From JAVJUV01 sp040220415 (lineage in GTDB: Bacteria; Pseudomonadota; Alphaproteobacteria; Rhodobacterales; Rhodobacteraceae), in contig JAVJUV010000025.1 in assembly GCA_040220415.1 (NCBI GenBank), positions 1 through 64,000 of the forward strand: a stretch of 64,000 nt of DNA, in the 5' to 3' direction. Position numbers and translations under genes: made by a program. Below are positions 8,059-15,601 of this stretch, in pieces. The notes beneath the pieces were generated by a model, which searched no databases, was not told where the DNA came from, and saw only the letters and a program-made list of their open reading frames with translations. Position 1 is the first letter of the stretch. Each line of letters starts with the position of its first letter.

Positions 8059-9975
8059 ATGATGTCATTCCCGATGAAAACCGCGAAGCCGGTGGCGGAC
8101 ATTCTTGCCGCCTGCCTGGTGCTGACGGCCATTGGCTGGGCGATGTCCTTTCAACGCCGGATCGGGCTTGATCTCTACCCGCAGCAGTTCTTCGCCGCTG
8201 TCCTGTTCTTCACCCTGCCGGTCGCCTATCTGACCATGCCCGCGCGTCGCGGCGCCGAGCGCCAGTCGGTTCCCTGGTACGATGTCGTACTGGCGGTCAT
8301 CTCGATGCTGGCGGTCGGTTACGTTGCCGTTGCCTATCCCGCACTGGTGCTTCAGATCTTCACCCGCCCTCCGGAGTTGTGGATCACCGGTCTGATCATC
8401 ATCGTCCTGACGCTCGAGGCGCTGCGCCGTTCGACCGGTTGGGCGCTGGTGCTGATTATCGGAGCGTTCATCCTCTATGCCCTGATCGGCGACATGATTC
8501 CCGGCCGCCTTCAGGGCCGCCCGCAGAACTGGCAACTTCTGGCGGGGTATATTGCCGTCGATTCGAACGGCATTCTCGGCCTGCCGATGTCGGTCGCCTC
8601 GACCGTGGTCATCGCCTTCATTCTCTTCGGCGTGCTTCTGGGCATCACCGGCGGTTCGCAGTTCTTCACCGATGCCGCGATGATCGGCATGGGCCGCTTC
8701 CGAGGCGGCTCGATGAAGATCGCCGTCCTCGCCTCGGGGCTCTTCGGCTCGATCTCGGGTTCGGCCGTCGCCAACGTGGTCGGCACCGGCGTCGTCACGA
8801 TCCCGATGATCAAGAAGGACGGCTATCCGGCCCATAAGGCCGGCGCGATCGAGGCCGTAGCCTCGACCGGGGGCCAGTTGATGCCGCCGGTAATGGGTGC
8901 CGCCGCCTTCCTGATGGCCGAGTTCCTGGCGGTTCCCTACAGTCAGATCGTGAAGGCGGCCCTCTTGCCCGCCATCCTTTACTATGTCGCGCTGTTCATC
9001 CAGGCCGACCTCGAGGCCGCCAAACTGGGGATACGGCGTGTGCCCGCATCCGAGATACCAAACGGAAGGATGGTCGCCGTAGGACTTCATTTCGTCCTGG
9101 CCTTCGCTGTGCTGATCTACCTGTTGTTCTGGCAACGATACCAGCCCGAGCGCGCGGCACTCTGGGCAGCGCTGGCGCTTTGTGCAACCGCATTCATGTT
9201 TGGTTACAACGGCATCCGCCCAAACTTGCGCGCACTTGTGGGCAGCATCGCGAAGACCGGTTACTCTGTCGTGGAAATCCTCCTGATTTCAGCAGCTTCA
9301 GGTATCGTGATCGCCGTGTTGAACATCACTGGCCTCAGCTTCAACCTGACCTACGCGCTGGTGCAGGTCGGCGGTGGCAACGCGATCCTGCTTCTGGCAC
9401 TTTCCGCCATCGTTTGCATCATCCTCGGCATGGGACTTCCGACACTTGGCGTTTACGTTCTTCTCGCCGCTCTGGTCGCGCCTGCCCTTATCCAGGTCGG
9501 GATCGAACCCATCGCCGCCCACCTCTATGTCCTCTACTTCGGCATGATGTCGATGATCACGCCCCCTATCGCGCTTGCGGCTTTCGCCGCCGCCGCCATC
9601 GCACGCGCGCCGGCAATGGCGACCGGATGGGCTGCGATGCGCTTTGGTTGGGCGGCCTATGTCATCCCGGTTCTCTTTGCCTTCAGCCCCACGCTTATCC
9701 TGATGGGTGATCCGGGCGAGATCGCCTTTGCCGTCCTGACTGCGGGGCTTGGCGTCTGGCTGGTTTCGGCAGCACTTGCCGGCTTCTTCAGGGGGCGCCT
9801 CTCGCCGGTAAAACGCGTGCTCTTCGGGATCGCGGGGCTGATGTCACTGGTGCCCGAAGGTGCCTTTGAAGGGGCGCTTCTGACCGACCTGATCGGCGTA
9901 GTGCTGGGGCTGTTGCTGATCGGCTCGGAATTCATGCGCCCCGCACACGGAACAGTATCGGAGCATGGCCAATGA
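8059..9975 (+). CDS. TRAP transporter fused permease (DctQM fusion, TAXI type)
   Basis: 638 residues with many hydrophobic helices. The first part corresponds to the small 4-TM DctQ subunit and the larger remainder to the 12-TM DctM subunit, with the DctM-type segment GSISGSAVANVVGTGVVTIPMIKK near residues 230-250. The fused arrangement is the norm for TAXI-type TRAP systems. It works in the inner membrane as a sodium- or proton-driven importer with the binding protein encoded just upstream. Its stop overlaps the IclR start as ATGA, showing translational coupling. Three ATG codons lie at the start (8059, 8062, 8074) and the true one is not certain. Confidence 0.93.
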   Translation: MMSFPMKTAKPVADILAACLVLTAIGWAMSFQRRIGLDLYPQQFFAAVLFFTLPVAYLTMPARRGAERQSVPWYDVVLAVISMLAVGYVAVAYPALVLQIFTRPPELWITGLIIIVLTLEALRRSTGWALVLIIGAFILYALIGDMIPGRLQGRPQNWQLLAGYIAVDSNGILGLPMSVASTVVIAFILFGVLLGITGGSQFFTDAAMIGMGRFRGGSMKIAVLASGLFGSISGSAVANVVGTGVVTIPMIKKDGYPAHKAGAIEAVASTGGQLMPPVMGAAAFLMAEFLAVPYSQIVKAALLPAILYYVALFIQADLEAAKLGIRRVPASEIPNGRMVAVGLHFVLAFAVLIYLLFWQRYQPERAALWAALALCATAFMFGYNGIRPNLRALVGSIAKTGYSVVEILLISAASGIVIAVLNITGLSFNLTYALVQVGGGNAILLLALSAIVCIILGMGLPTLGVYVLLAALVAPALIQVGIEPIAAHLYVLYFGMMSMITPPIALAAFAAAAIARAPAMATGWAAMRFGWAAYVIPVLFAFSPTLILMGDPGEIAFAVLTAGLGVWLVSAALAGFFRGRLSPVKRVLFGIAGLMSLVPEGAFEGALLTDLIGVVLGLLLIGSEFMRPAHGTVSEHGQ

Positions 9976-10745
9976 GTTCCGTTTCCGGTTCCGGCGAACG
10001 TATCCTTGCGATCCTCGACCTCTTTTCCGAGGAGCATCCCGCATGGACACCCGACGAGATGATGGAGACGCTGGGCTACTCGCGCCCCACGCTCTACCGC
10101 TATCTCAAGACATTGAGGGATGCAGGCTATCTCGCCTCGCTACCGAATTCCGGCTACACGCTTGGACCAAGGGTGACCGAACTCGATTTTCTGATGCGCC
10201 GCTCCGATCCGTTGATCGAGGCGGGGCGTGACTACCTTGTGCACATCGCTGAACGCCACGGCGCGGCTGTCTTCATTGTAAGATGGTATCGCCGGAAACT
10301 CCTTTGCATCGCCTCGGAAGACTGCTCTCCCGAACCCCGCTCCAGCTACCCGCGCGGTCGGCCCATGCCCCTTGGCCGGGGCGCCATCAGTCGCGCCATC
10401 GCTGCCTTTCTGCCCGCAAAGGAACGCACGAGACTGATCGAGGAGTACCTGGACCAGTTCACGACGCTGGGCATCGGCACAACCCGTGACGCGGTCCTCG
10501 ACGAGCTGAAGCAGGTCCGCCGTGAAGGCGTAGCGGTGGCATGGGGCGAGGTCACGCCCGGCCTCGTCGGCGTCGCGGCCCCGATCCTCGCGCCGGACTC
10601 GCTTCCGGTGGCGGCGATCTGCCTGTCGCGCGAGGCCCGCACCGTTGACGAAGAATCTCTGGCAAACCTGAAGCGGACCATCCTGATGGCATCGCAAGTG
10701 ATCTCGGATCGCCTTGATCCGGAAAAGCAAAGGCAGATCGCATGA
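9972..10745 (+). CDS. IclR family transcriptional regulator
   Basis: 257 residues. The N-terminal winged helix-turn-helix (about residues 8-65) includes DEMMETLGYSRPTLYRYLKTL, and the C-terminal half is the IclR effector-binding domain (GRGAISRAIAAFLP, then VAWGEVTPGLVGVAAPI). IclR proteins usually control an adjacent catabolic operon in response to a pathway metabolite. The gene sits inside the operon, overlapping the TRAP permease by 4 bp and the FAD monooxygenase by 4 bp, so it likely autoregulates with the pathway. The divergent 6950-7058 region is the obvious target. Confidence 0.93.
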   Translation: MSSVSGSGERILAILDLFSEEHPAWTPDEMMETLGYSRPTLYRYLKTLRDAGYLASLPNSGYTLGPRVTELDFLMRRSDPLIEAGRDYLVHIAERHGAAVFIVRWYRRKLLCIASEDCSPEPRSSYPRGRPMPLGRGAISRAIAAFLPAKERTRLIEEYLDQFTTLGIGTTRDAVLDELKQVRREGVAVAWGEVTPGLVGVAAPILAPDSLPVAAICLSREARTVDEESLANLKRTILMASQVISDRLDPEKQRQIA

Positions 10746-12310
10746 CAGGACGATACGACGTGCTGATAAATGGCGGCGGCCCGGTCGGCATGGGGCTTGC
10801 CATCGAACTTGGCCAGCGCGGCATCCGAGTTTGCGTCATCGAGCGCCATGTGGAACCGCAACCGATCCCCAAAGGTCAGAACCTGACGCAACGCACCTGC
10901 GAGCACTTCCGCGCCTGGGGTTGCGAGGACGAGATCCGCGTGGCCCATCCGATCCCCGAAGGCGCCGGTATCGGCGGCATGACGAGCCACGGCACGCTCC
11001 TTTCGGACTATACCTATGACTGGCTGAATCGGGCCAAGGTGAAAGACTACTATTTCGCCGCCAATGCCCGTCTGCCGCAATATGCCACCGAGCGCGTGTT
11101 GCGCGCCCGCGCCGCCGAATTGCCGTCGGTTGCGATAAGATATGGCTGGTCGGGCGAAGCGCTTGACGTCACCGCAGAAGGCGCAAGCCTGACCATCTCG
11201 GAATTCGAGACGGGCCGGACCGAAACCGTCGAAGCCCGCTATATCGTCGGTTGCGACGGTAGCCGCTCGATGGTGCGCGACGCAGCCGGGATCGAAGAAC
11301 AGCGGTCGGACCACAACAAGCTGATGGCGCTTCTGGTATTCCGCTCGGAAGAACTGCACGAGTTGCTCAAGCGCTATCCCGGCAAATCGTTCTATTGCGT
11401 GCTGAACCCGGAGTACGAAGGCTACTGGATGTTCTTCGGGCGCGTCGACCACGGCCTATCCTGGTTCTTTCATGCCCCTGTTCCGCAGGGCACGACGCGC
11501 GACAACTTCGATTTCCCGGCTCTCCTGCACAAGGCGGTCGGTCAAACCTTCGATCTAGAACTGGATCACGTCGGCCTTTGGGATCTCAGGGTTTCGATGG
11601 CCAAGACTTACCGCAAGGGACCCGTTTTCATCGCCGGAGACGCCGCCCACAGCCACCCGCCCTACGGCGGCTACGGGATCAACACAGGTTTCGAAGATGT
11701 GCGCAACCTCGGTTGGAAACTGGCCGCCGTGCTTCAGGGCCAGGCAAGCGAAGCCCTGCTCGACAGCTACGATGCGGAAAGGCGGCCGGTCTTCGCCTCG
11801 ACCGCGAAGGACTTCATTGAGCGTTACATCGAGGACGACCGCTCGTTCCTGGCCGCACACGATCCGGAGAAGGACAAACAGGATTTCGAGAAGGCGTGGT
11901 TCTCGAGGAACCTCGACGCCGACGAGGTTCTGGCCTTTGAGCCGAACTACGAAGGTTCGCCGATCATTCCTGGCAGCTCCGGCCATCCCAGCGCACTTGG
12001 CTCTCACTGTTTCGCCGCGCGTCCAGGGCACCTTCTGCCACCTCCAGGACCGGAAGGCCGGGCCGTCGCGGACCTGATCGGAAGAGACTTCACCCTTATC
12101 GCGGCCGATACCAAGATCGGCAACGGGTTCTCGAAGGCCGCCAGGGACGTCGGCGTACCCCTGTCGGTCATCGGCATGGAAAGCGGCTGGCGCGAAGCCT
12201 GGGGTCATGATCTTATCCTTCTTCGGCCGGACCGATATGTGGCCTGGGCCGGACAGGGCGCTTCAGATCCGGAGGCTATTCTGCGCACCGCCACAGGAGC
12301 CAGACCGTGA
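10742..12310 (+). CDS. FAD-dependent aromatic-type monooxygenase (PheA/TfdB family)
   Basis: 522 residues. The N-terminal FAD-binding motif reads DVLINGGGPVGMGLAIELGQRG. The middle motif GCDGSRSMVRDAAGI is the DG motif, and VFIAGDAAHSHPPYGGYGINTGFEDVRNLGWKL (only partly quoted by most descriptions as the GD motif) starts near residue 294. These three motifs define the group A flavoprotein hydroxylases, which insert one oxygen atom using NAD(P)H, classically ortho to a phenolic hydroxyl. The C-terminal region has the thioredoxin-like extension of the PheA/TfdB subgroup. Overlaps of 4 bp on both sides place it firmly in the operon. The substrate is unknown; an aromatic or enol-containing compound is the family expectation. 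Confidence 0.9.
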   Translation: MTGRYDVLINGGGPVGMGLAIELGQRGIRVCVIERHVEPQPIPKGQNLTQRTCEHFRAWGCEDEIRVAHPIPEGAGIGGMTSHGTLLSDYTYDWLNRAKVKDYYFAANARLPQYATERVLRARAAELPSVAIRYGWSGEALDVTAEGASLTISEFETGRTETVEARYIVGCDGSRSMVRDAAGIEEQRSDHNKLMALLVFRSEELHELLKRYPGKSFYCVLNPEYEGYWMFFGRVDHGLSWFFHAPVPQGTTRDNFDFPALLHKAVGQTFDLELDHVGLWDLRVSMAKTYRKGPVFIAGDAAHSHPPYGGYGINTGFEDVRNLGWKLAAVLQGQASEALLDSYDAERRPVFASTAKDFIERYIEDDRSFLAAHDPEKDKQDFEKAWFSRNLDADEVLAFEPNYEGSPIIPGSSGHPSALGSHCFAARPGHLLPPPGPEGRAVADLIGRDFTLIAADTKIGNGFSKAARDVGVPLSVIGMESGWREAWGHDLILLRPDRYVAWAGQGASDPEAILRTATGARP

Positions 12311-13089
12311 CCGACTGGAGCGGACGCAGCGCTTTCGTGACTGGTGGCGCCTCGGGCATCGGACGCGCGACGGCCGAACGCTTGGTCTGCGCCGGGGCGC
12401 GGGTGACGATAATCGACCGCAACGATCCGGGCGCAGACTGGAACTGGCAAAAGGCCGACTTGAGCGACCTGTCTGATTTGCCGGATTTTCCGCCCGGAAG
12501 TCCGATCGGCGCGTTAATCAACGCTGCCGGTCTGCCACCCCGCCAAGGGTACGAAGCCGACATCCTGCGCGTGAACGTATTCGCCCTTCGCGCGCTGACA
12601 ATCCGTGCCCTGCCGCACATGGTGGCAGGCGGCGCCGTTGTGAACATGGCTTCCAAAGCCGGCGGCAAGTGGCGCGACAACCTCGACCAGGTGAAACGCG
12701 TTCTGACACTCGATCCGGAGGACATTAAGAGTTTCGTGGTGGACGAAAAGATCGACGCGGTCCGCGCTTACGACCTCTCGAAGGAATGCGTGATCGTCTG
12801 GACAAAGGCCATGGTGCAGGCTCTTCGTCAAAAAGGCCTGCGTATGAACGCCGTCAGCCCCGCCGCCGTGGATACGCCTATCCTGGGCGATTTCATGGAG
12901 GCATTCGGCGAGCGCGCAAGCCGAGGGGTGGCGCTTACGGGACGGGCAGGAAAACCGGAAGAAATCGCCGAAGTCATCATGTTCCTGGCTTCGGACGAGG
13001 CCTCCTGGGTGTCGGGCTGTAACATCGAATGCGACGGCGGACTGACCGCCGCGCTGGATGCACAGGCCCTATCCCTACCCGCCGAATGA
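12307..13089 (+). CDS. Short-chain dehydrogenase/reductase (coniferyl-alcohol / 3-alpha-hydroxysteroid dehydrogenase-like)
   Basis: 260 residues with a GTG start at 12307 that overlaps the monooxygenase stop (GTGA). The cofactor motif TGGASGIGRA is at residues 11-20, and the catalytic Tyr-Lys pair is in YDLSKE. There is an insertion before the active site (KWRDNLDQVKRVLTLDPEDI) as in coniferyl-alcohol and 3-alpha-hydroxysteroid dehydrogenase-like SDRs. It probably oxidises or reduces an alcohol intermediate with NAD(P). A 261-bp gap separates it from the HisD-like gene, yet both run in the same direction and may share a transcript. Confidence 0.88.
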   Translation: MTDWSGRSAFVTGGASGIGRATAERLVCAGARVTIIDRNDPGADWNWQKADLSDLSDLPDFPPGSPIGALINAAGLPPRQGYEADILRVNVFALRALTIRALPHMVAGGAVVNMASKAGGKWRDNLDQVKRVLTLDPEDIKSFVVDEKIDAVRAYDLSKECVIVWTKAMVQALRQKGLRMNAVSPAAVDTPILGDFMEAFGERASRGVALTGRAGKPEEIAEVIMFLASDEASWVSGCNIECDGGLTAALDAQALSLPAE

Positions 13090-13350
13090 CGGTTCCGATG
13101 GGTTTCGACCTGCGCCATGTGGCCCGGTCCGGTCAATTTCGGGAGGTGCAAGACGGCAATGAAAACCCAACTCCTTGCCAGTTCGCCGCATTCACTGCGG
13201 CGCATGTCGACGACGCACTCCGGGCAATCGGGTCGCCGTGGACTTCGCCAGGGTTCTCGCTCAACTTGAGCGTGATGTCTTTGCAGACGAAGACAGGGAG
13301 AACCAAGACCGCGGCGCAAGACCATCGGCAGGACTAACGGGAGGATAAAC

Positions 13351-14679
13351 ATGACGACGACACATCTCAAACGCTCAAAGAGCGAGGCCGAGAAGAACGA
13401 GGACGACGCCAAGGTCCGCGCCACGGTTGAAGGGATACTTGCAGATATCCAACATCGGGGCGACGCAGCGGTGCGCGACCTGTCCGTAAAATTCGACAAA
13501 TACGATCCCGCAGCTTTCCAACTGACCGAATCCGAAATCCAGGCCGCCATGCAGAAGGTCTCGGCGCGTGACATGAAAGACATCCGCTTCGCTCAGCAAC
13601 AGATACGGAATTTTGCCGAAGCGCAGCGCGCCTCGATGACCGACATCGAGGTCGAAACGCTGCCAGGTGTAATCCTCGGCCACAGAAACATCCCGGTCCA
13701 GTCCGTCGGCTGCTATGTCCCCGGTGGGAAGTTCCCGATGGTCGCCTCGGCCCACATGTCGGTTCTTACGGCCTCGGTCGCCGGCGTTCCGCGGATCGTC
13801 GCCTCGGCGCCCCCGGTGGGCGGCCAGCCACACCCGGCCATCGTCGCGGCCATGCACCTGGGCGGCGCACATGAAATCCTCTGCCTGGGAGGTATTCAGG
13901 CGGTCGGCGCCATGGCGCTTGGTACCGAAACCATTCGGCCCGTCCACATGCTGGTCGGCCCCGGAAATGCCTTCGTTGCCGAAGCCAAGCGGCAGCTCTT
14001 CGGCCGGGTCGGCATCGACCTGTTCGCTGGTCCCACCGAAACAATGGTGATCGCGGACGAAACGGTAGACGCCGAACTATGCGCAACCGACCTCCTTGGC
14101 CAGGCCGAGCATGGCTACAACTCGCCGGCGTGCCTCATCACCAATTCGCGAAGACTCGCCGAAGCGACTATGGCCGAGATCGAACGAATACTCGAGATCC
14201 TGCCCACCGCGGAGACCGCCAGCGTCTCGTGGCGCGACTACGGCGACGTGATCCTCTGCGACACTCACGAGGAAATGCTGCAGGTCGCCAACGACATGGC
14301 CTACGAGCATGTGCAGGTCATGACCGACCGCGACGACTGGTATCTGGAGAACATGACCGCCTATGGCGCGTTGTTTCTCGGCCCACGCACCAACGTGGCC
14401 AACGGCGACAAGGTAATTGGCACGAACCACACGCTTCCAACGAAAAAGGCGGGCCGCTATACGGGCGGGCTTTGGGTTGGCAAGTTTCTGAAGACGCACA
14501 GCTATCAGAAGGTCTTGACCGACGAGGCCGCGGCAAGGATCGGGGAATACGGCTCGCGGCTTTGCATTCTTGAAGGCTTTGTCGGCCATGCCGAGCAGTG
14601 CAACATCCGCGTCAGACGCTACGGCGGACGGAACGTGCCCTATGGCGCGGCGGCGATGCCGCAGGAGTCAGCCGAATGA
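13351..14679 (+). CDS. HisD-family dehydrogenase outside a his operon (sulfopropanediol 3-dehydrogenase / HpsN-like)
   Basis: 442 residues, full length for the histidinol dehydrogenase fold. All catalytic positions of HisD are conserved in order: Gln 251 and His 254 in QAEHGYNSPA, Glu 319-His 320 in AYEHVQV, Asp 353 in GDKVIGTNH, and His 413 in HAEQCNIR, so it should bind zinc and carry out a two-step, four-electron NAD+ oxidation of an alcohol to an acid. The context is catabolic rather than histidine biosynthetic. Known non-histidine relatives include HpsN, which oxidises 2,3-dihydroxypropane-1-sulfonate to sulfolactate. GGGAGG precedes the ATG. The specific substrate is inferred only. Confidence 0.85.
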   Translation: MTTTHLKRSKSEAEKNEDDAKVRATVEGILADIQHRGDAAVRDLSVKFDKYDPAAFQLTESEIQAAMQKVSARDMKDIRFAQQQIRNFAEAQRASMTDIEVETLPGVILGHRNIPVQSVGCYVPGGKFPMVASAHMSVLTASVAGVPRIVASAPPVGGQPHPAIVAAMHLGGAHEILCLGGIQAVGAMALGTETIRPVHMLVGPGNAFVAEAKRQLFGRVGIDLFAGPTETMVIADETVDAELCATDLLGQAEHGYNSPACLITNSRRLAEATMAEIERILEILPTAETASVSWRDYGDVILCDTHEEMLQVANDMAYEHVQVMTDRDDWYLENMTAYGALFLGPRTNVANGDKVIGTNHTLPTKKAGRYTGGLWVGKFLKTHSYQKVLTDEAAARIGEYGSRLCILEGFVGHAEQCNIRVRRYGGRNVPYGAAAMPQESAE

Positions 14680-15440
14680 CCCTGCCCCGCACCCCCTCGT
14701 TCCGCCTGGACGGCAAACGCGCCTTCGTCGCCGGAGCGTCCTCTGGTATCGGCGAGGCCGCGGCAGTCGCGTTGGCCGAAGCCGGCGCAGAGGTTACGCT
14801 CGTCGCGCGTCGGGCCGACGAACTTGAACGGCTCGCGGATGAGATGCGGGCCGAAGGATGGACCGCCTCGCCGCTCCCGCTGGACGTCACCGATCTTACG
14901 GTTACCGAAGCTTCCATTTCCGACCACGGTCCGTTCGATGTCCTTGTGAACTCGGCCGGTCTTGCCCGCCACGCCCCCGCGCTGGAGACGACCGAGGAAG
15001 ACTACGACGCCGCCACCAACCTCAACGTCAAGGCGGCCTATTTCTTGACCCGGAACATAGCCAAGGGTCTGGCGGCGGCCGGACGCCCCGGCAGCCTGAT
15101 CAACATCTCTTCCCAGATGGCTCATGTCGGCGGAATAGACCGAGCCGTCTATTGCGCAACCAAGCATGCGGTCGAGGGCTTCACCAAATCGATGGCCATT
15201 GAGTGGGGACCGAAGCAGATTCGCGTCAACACGATCTGCCCCACCTTCATCCGCACACCGCTCGGCGCTCAGACGCTTGCGATCCCCGAACGCCGCCGCT
15301 GGATCGAGGAAAAGATCAAACTTGGCCGCGTAGGCGAAGTCGAGGACATCATGGGCGCGATCGTTTATCTCGCCTCTGACGCTTCTTCACTTGTGACAGG
15401 ATCCTCGCTCCTGATCGACGGGGGCTGGACAGCCGACTGA
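14676..15440 (+). CDS. Short-chain dehydrogenase/reductase (3-oxoacyl-ACP reductase-like)
   Basis: 254 residues from ATG at 14676, which overlaps the HisD-like stop as ATGA; a longer in-frame start at 14598 lies inside that gene. The Rossmann motif GASSGIGEAAAVAL is followed by the NSAG motif (LVNSAGLARH), the catalytic YCATKHAVEGF and the classic C-terminal VTGSSLLIDGGWTAD. It is a standard NAD(P)-dependent SDR acting on a secondary alcohol. HpsO/HpsP-type SDRs interconvert sulfopropanediol isomers, so pairing with a HisD-like enzyme is suggestive, but the family is too broad to name a substrate. It ends the catabolic operon. Confidence 0.9.
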   Translation: MTLPRTPSFRLDGKRAFVAGASSGIGEAAAVALAEAGAEVTLVARRADELERLADEMRAEGWTASPLPLDVTDLTVTEASISDHGPFDVLVNSAGLARHAPALETTEEDYDAATNLNVKAAYFLTRNIAKGLAAAGRPGSLINISSQMAHVGGIDRAVYCATKHAVEGFTKSMAIEWGPKQIRVNTICPTFIRTPLGAQTLAIPERRRWIEEKIKLGRVGEVEDIMGAIVYLASDASSLVTGSSLLIDGGWTAD

Positions 15441-15530
15441 TGGCCGGCAAGGTGAGCGGCATCGGCATAGCACCGGGCAAGTGCTGAACCGTCCACGCTA
15501 AGCCGAATTTCTCAAGTTGCGCACCTGGAC

Positions 15531-15544
15531 TTGATCCATGTCAA
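15531..15544 (+). promoter_or_regulatory. FNR-type box upstream of bchE
   Basis: TTGAT-CCAT-GTCAA matches the FNR/FnrL consensus TTGAT-N4-ATCAA with one mismatch in the second half-site. It lies about 60 bp before the bchE start codon, which suits anaerobic activation of an oxygen-independent cyclase. Confidence 0.7.
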
Positions 15545-15556
15545 ATTAAGTTGACA
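15539..15556 (+). promoter_or_regulatory. PpsR/CrtJ binding palindrome 1
   Basis: A perfect TGT-N12-ACA dyad, the consensus of the aerobic photosynthesis repressor PpsR/CrtJ. It partly overlaps the FNR box and also contains TTGACA, which could be a -35 element. Confidence 0.75.
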
Positions 15557-15563
15557 CACAAAA

Positions 15564-15581
15564 TGTCAGCCTTGATTGACA
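15564..15581 (+). promoter_or_regulatory. PpsR/CrtJ binding palindrome 2
   Basis: A second TGT-N12-ACA palindrome with the same TGTCA/TGACA arms as the first, 25 bp downstream start to start. Paired sites of this kind are where PpsR/CrtJ binds cooperatively upstream of bch and crt genes. Confidence 0.75.
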
Positions 15582-15601
15582 CCATGATCGGGGGAAATGC
15601 C

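Noticed and set aside
7041..8132. 363-codon minus frame spanning the TAXI gene
   Set aside because: Opposite a confident solute-binding protein gene; contains no recognisable domain.
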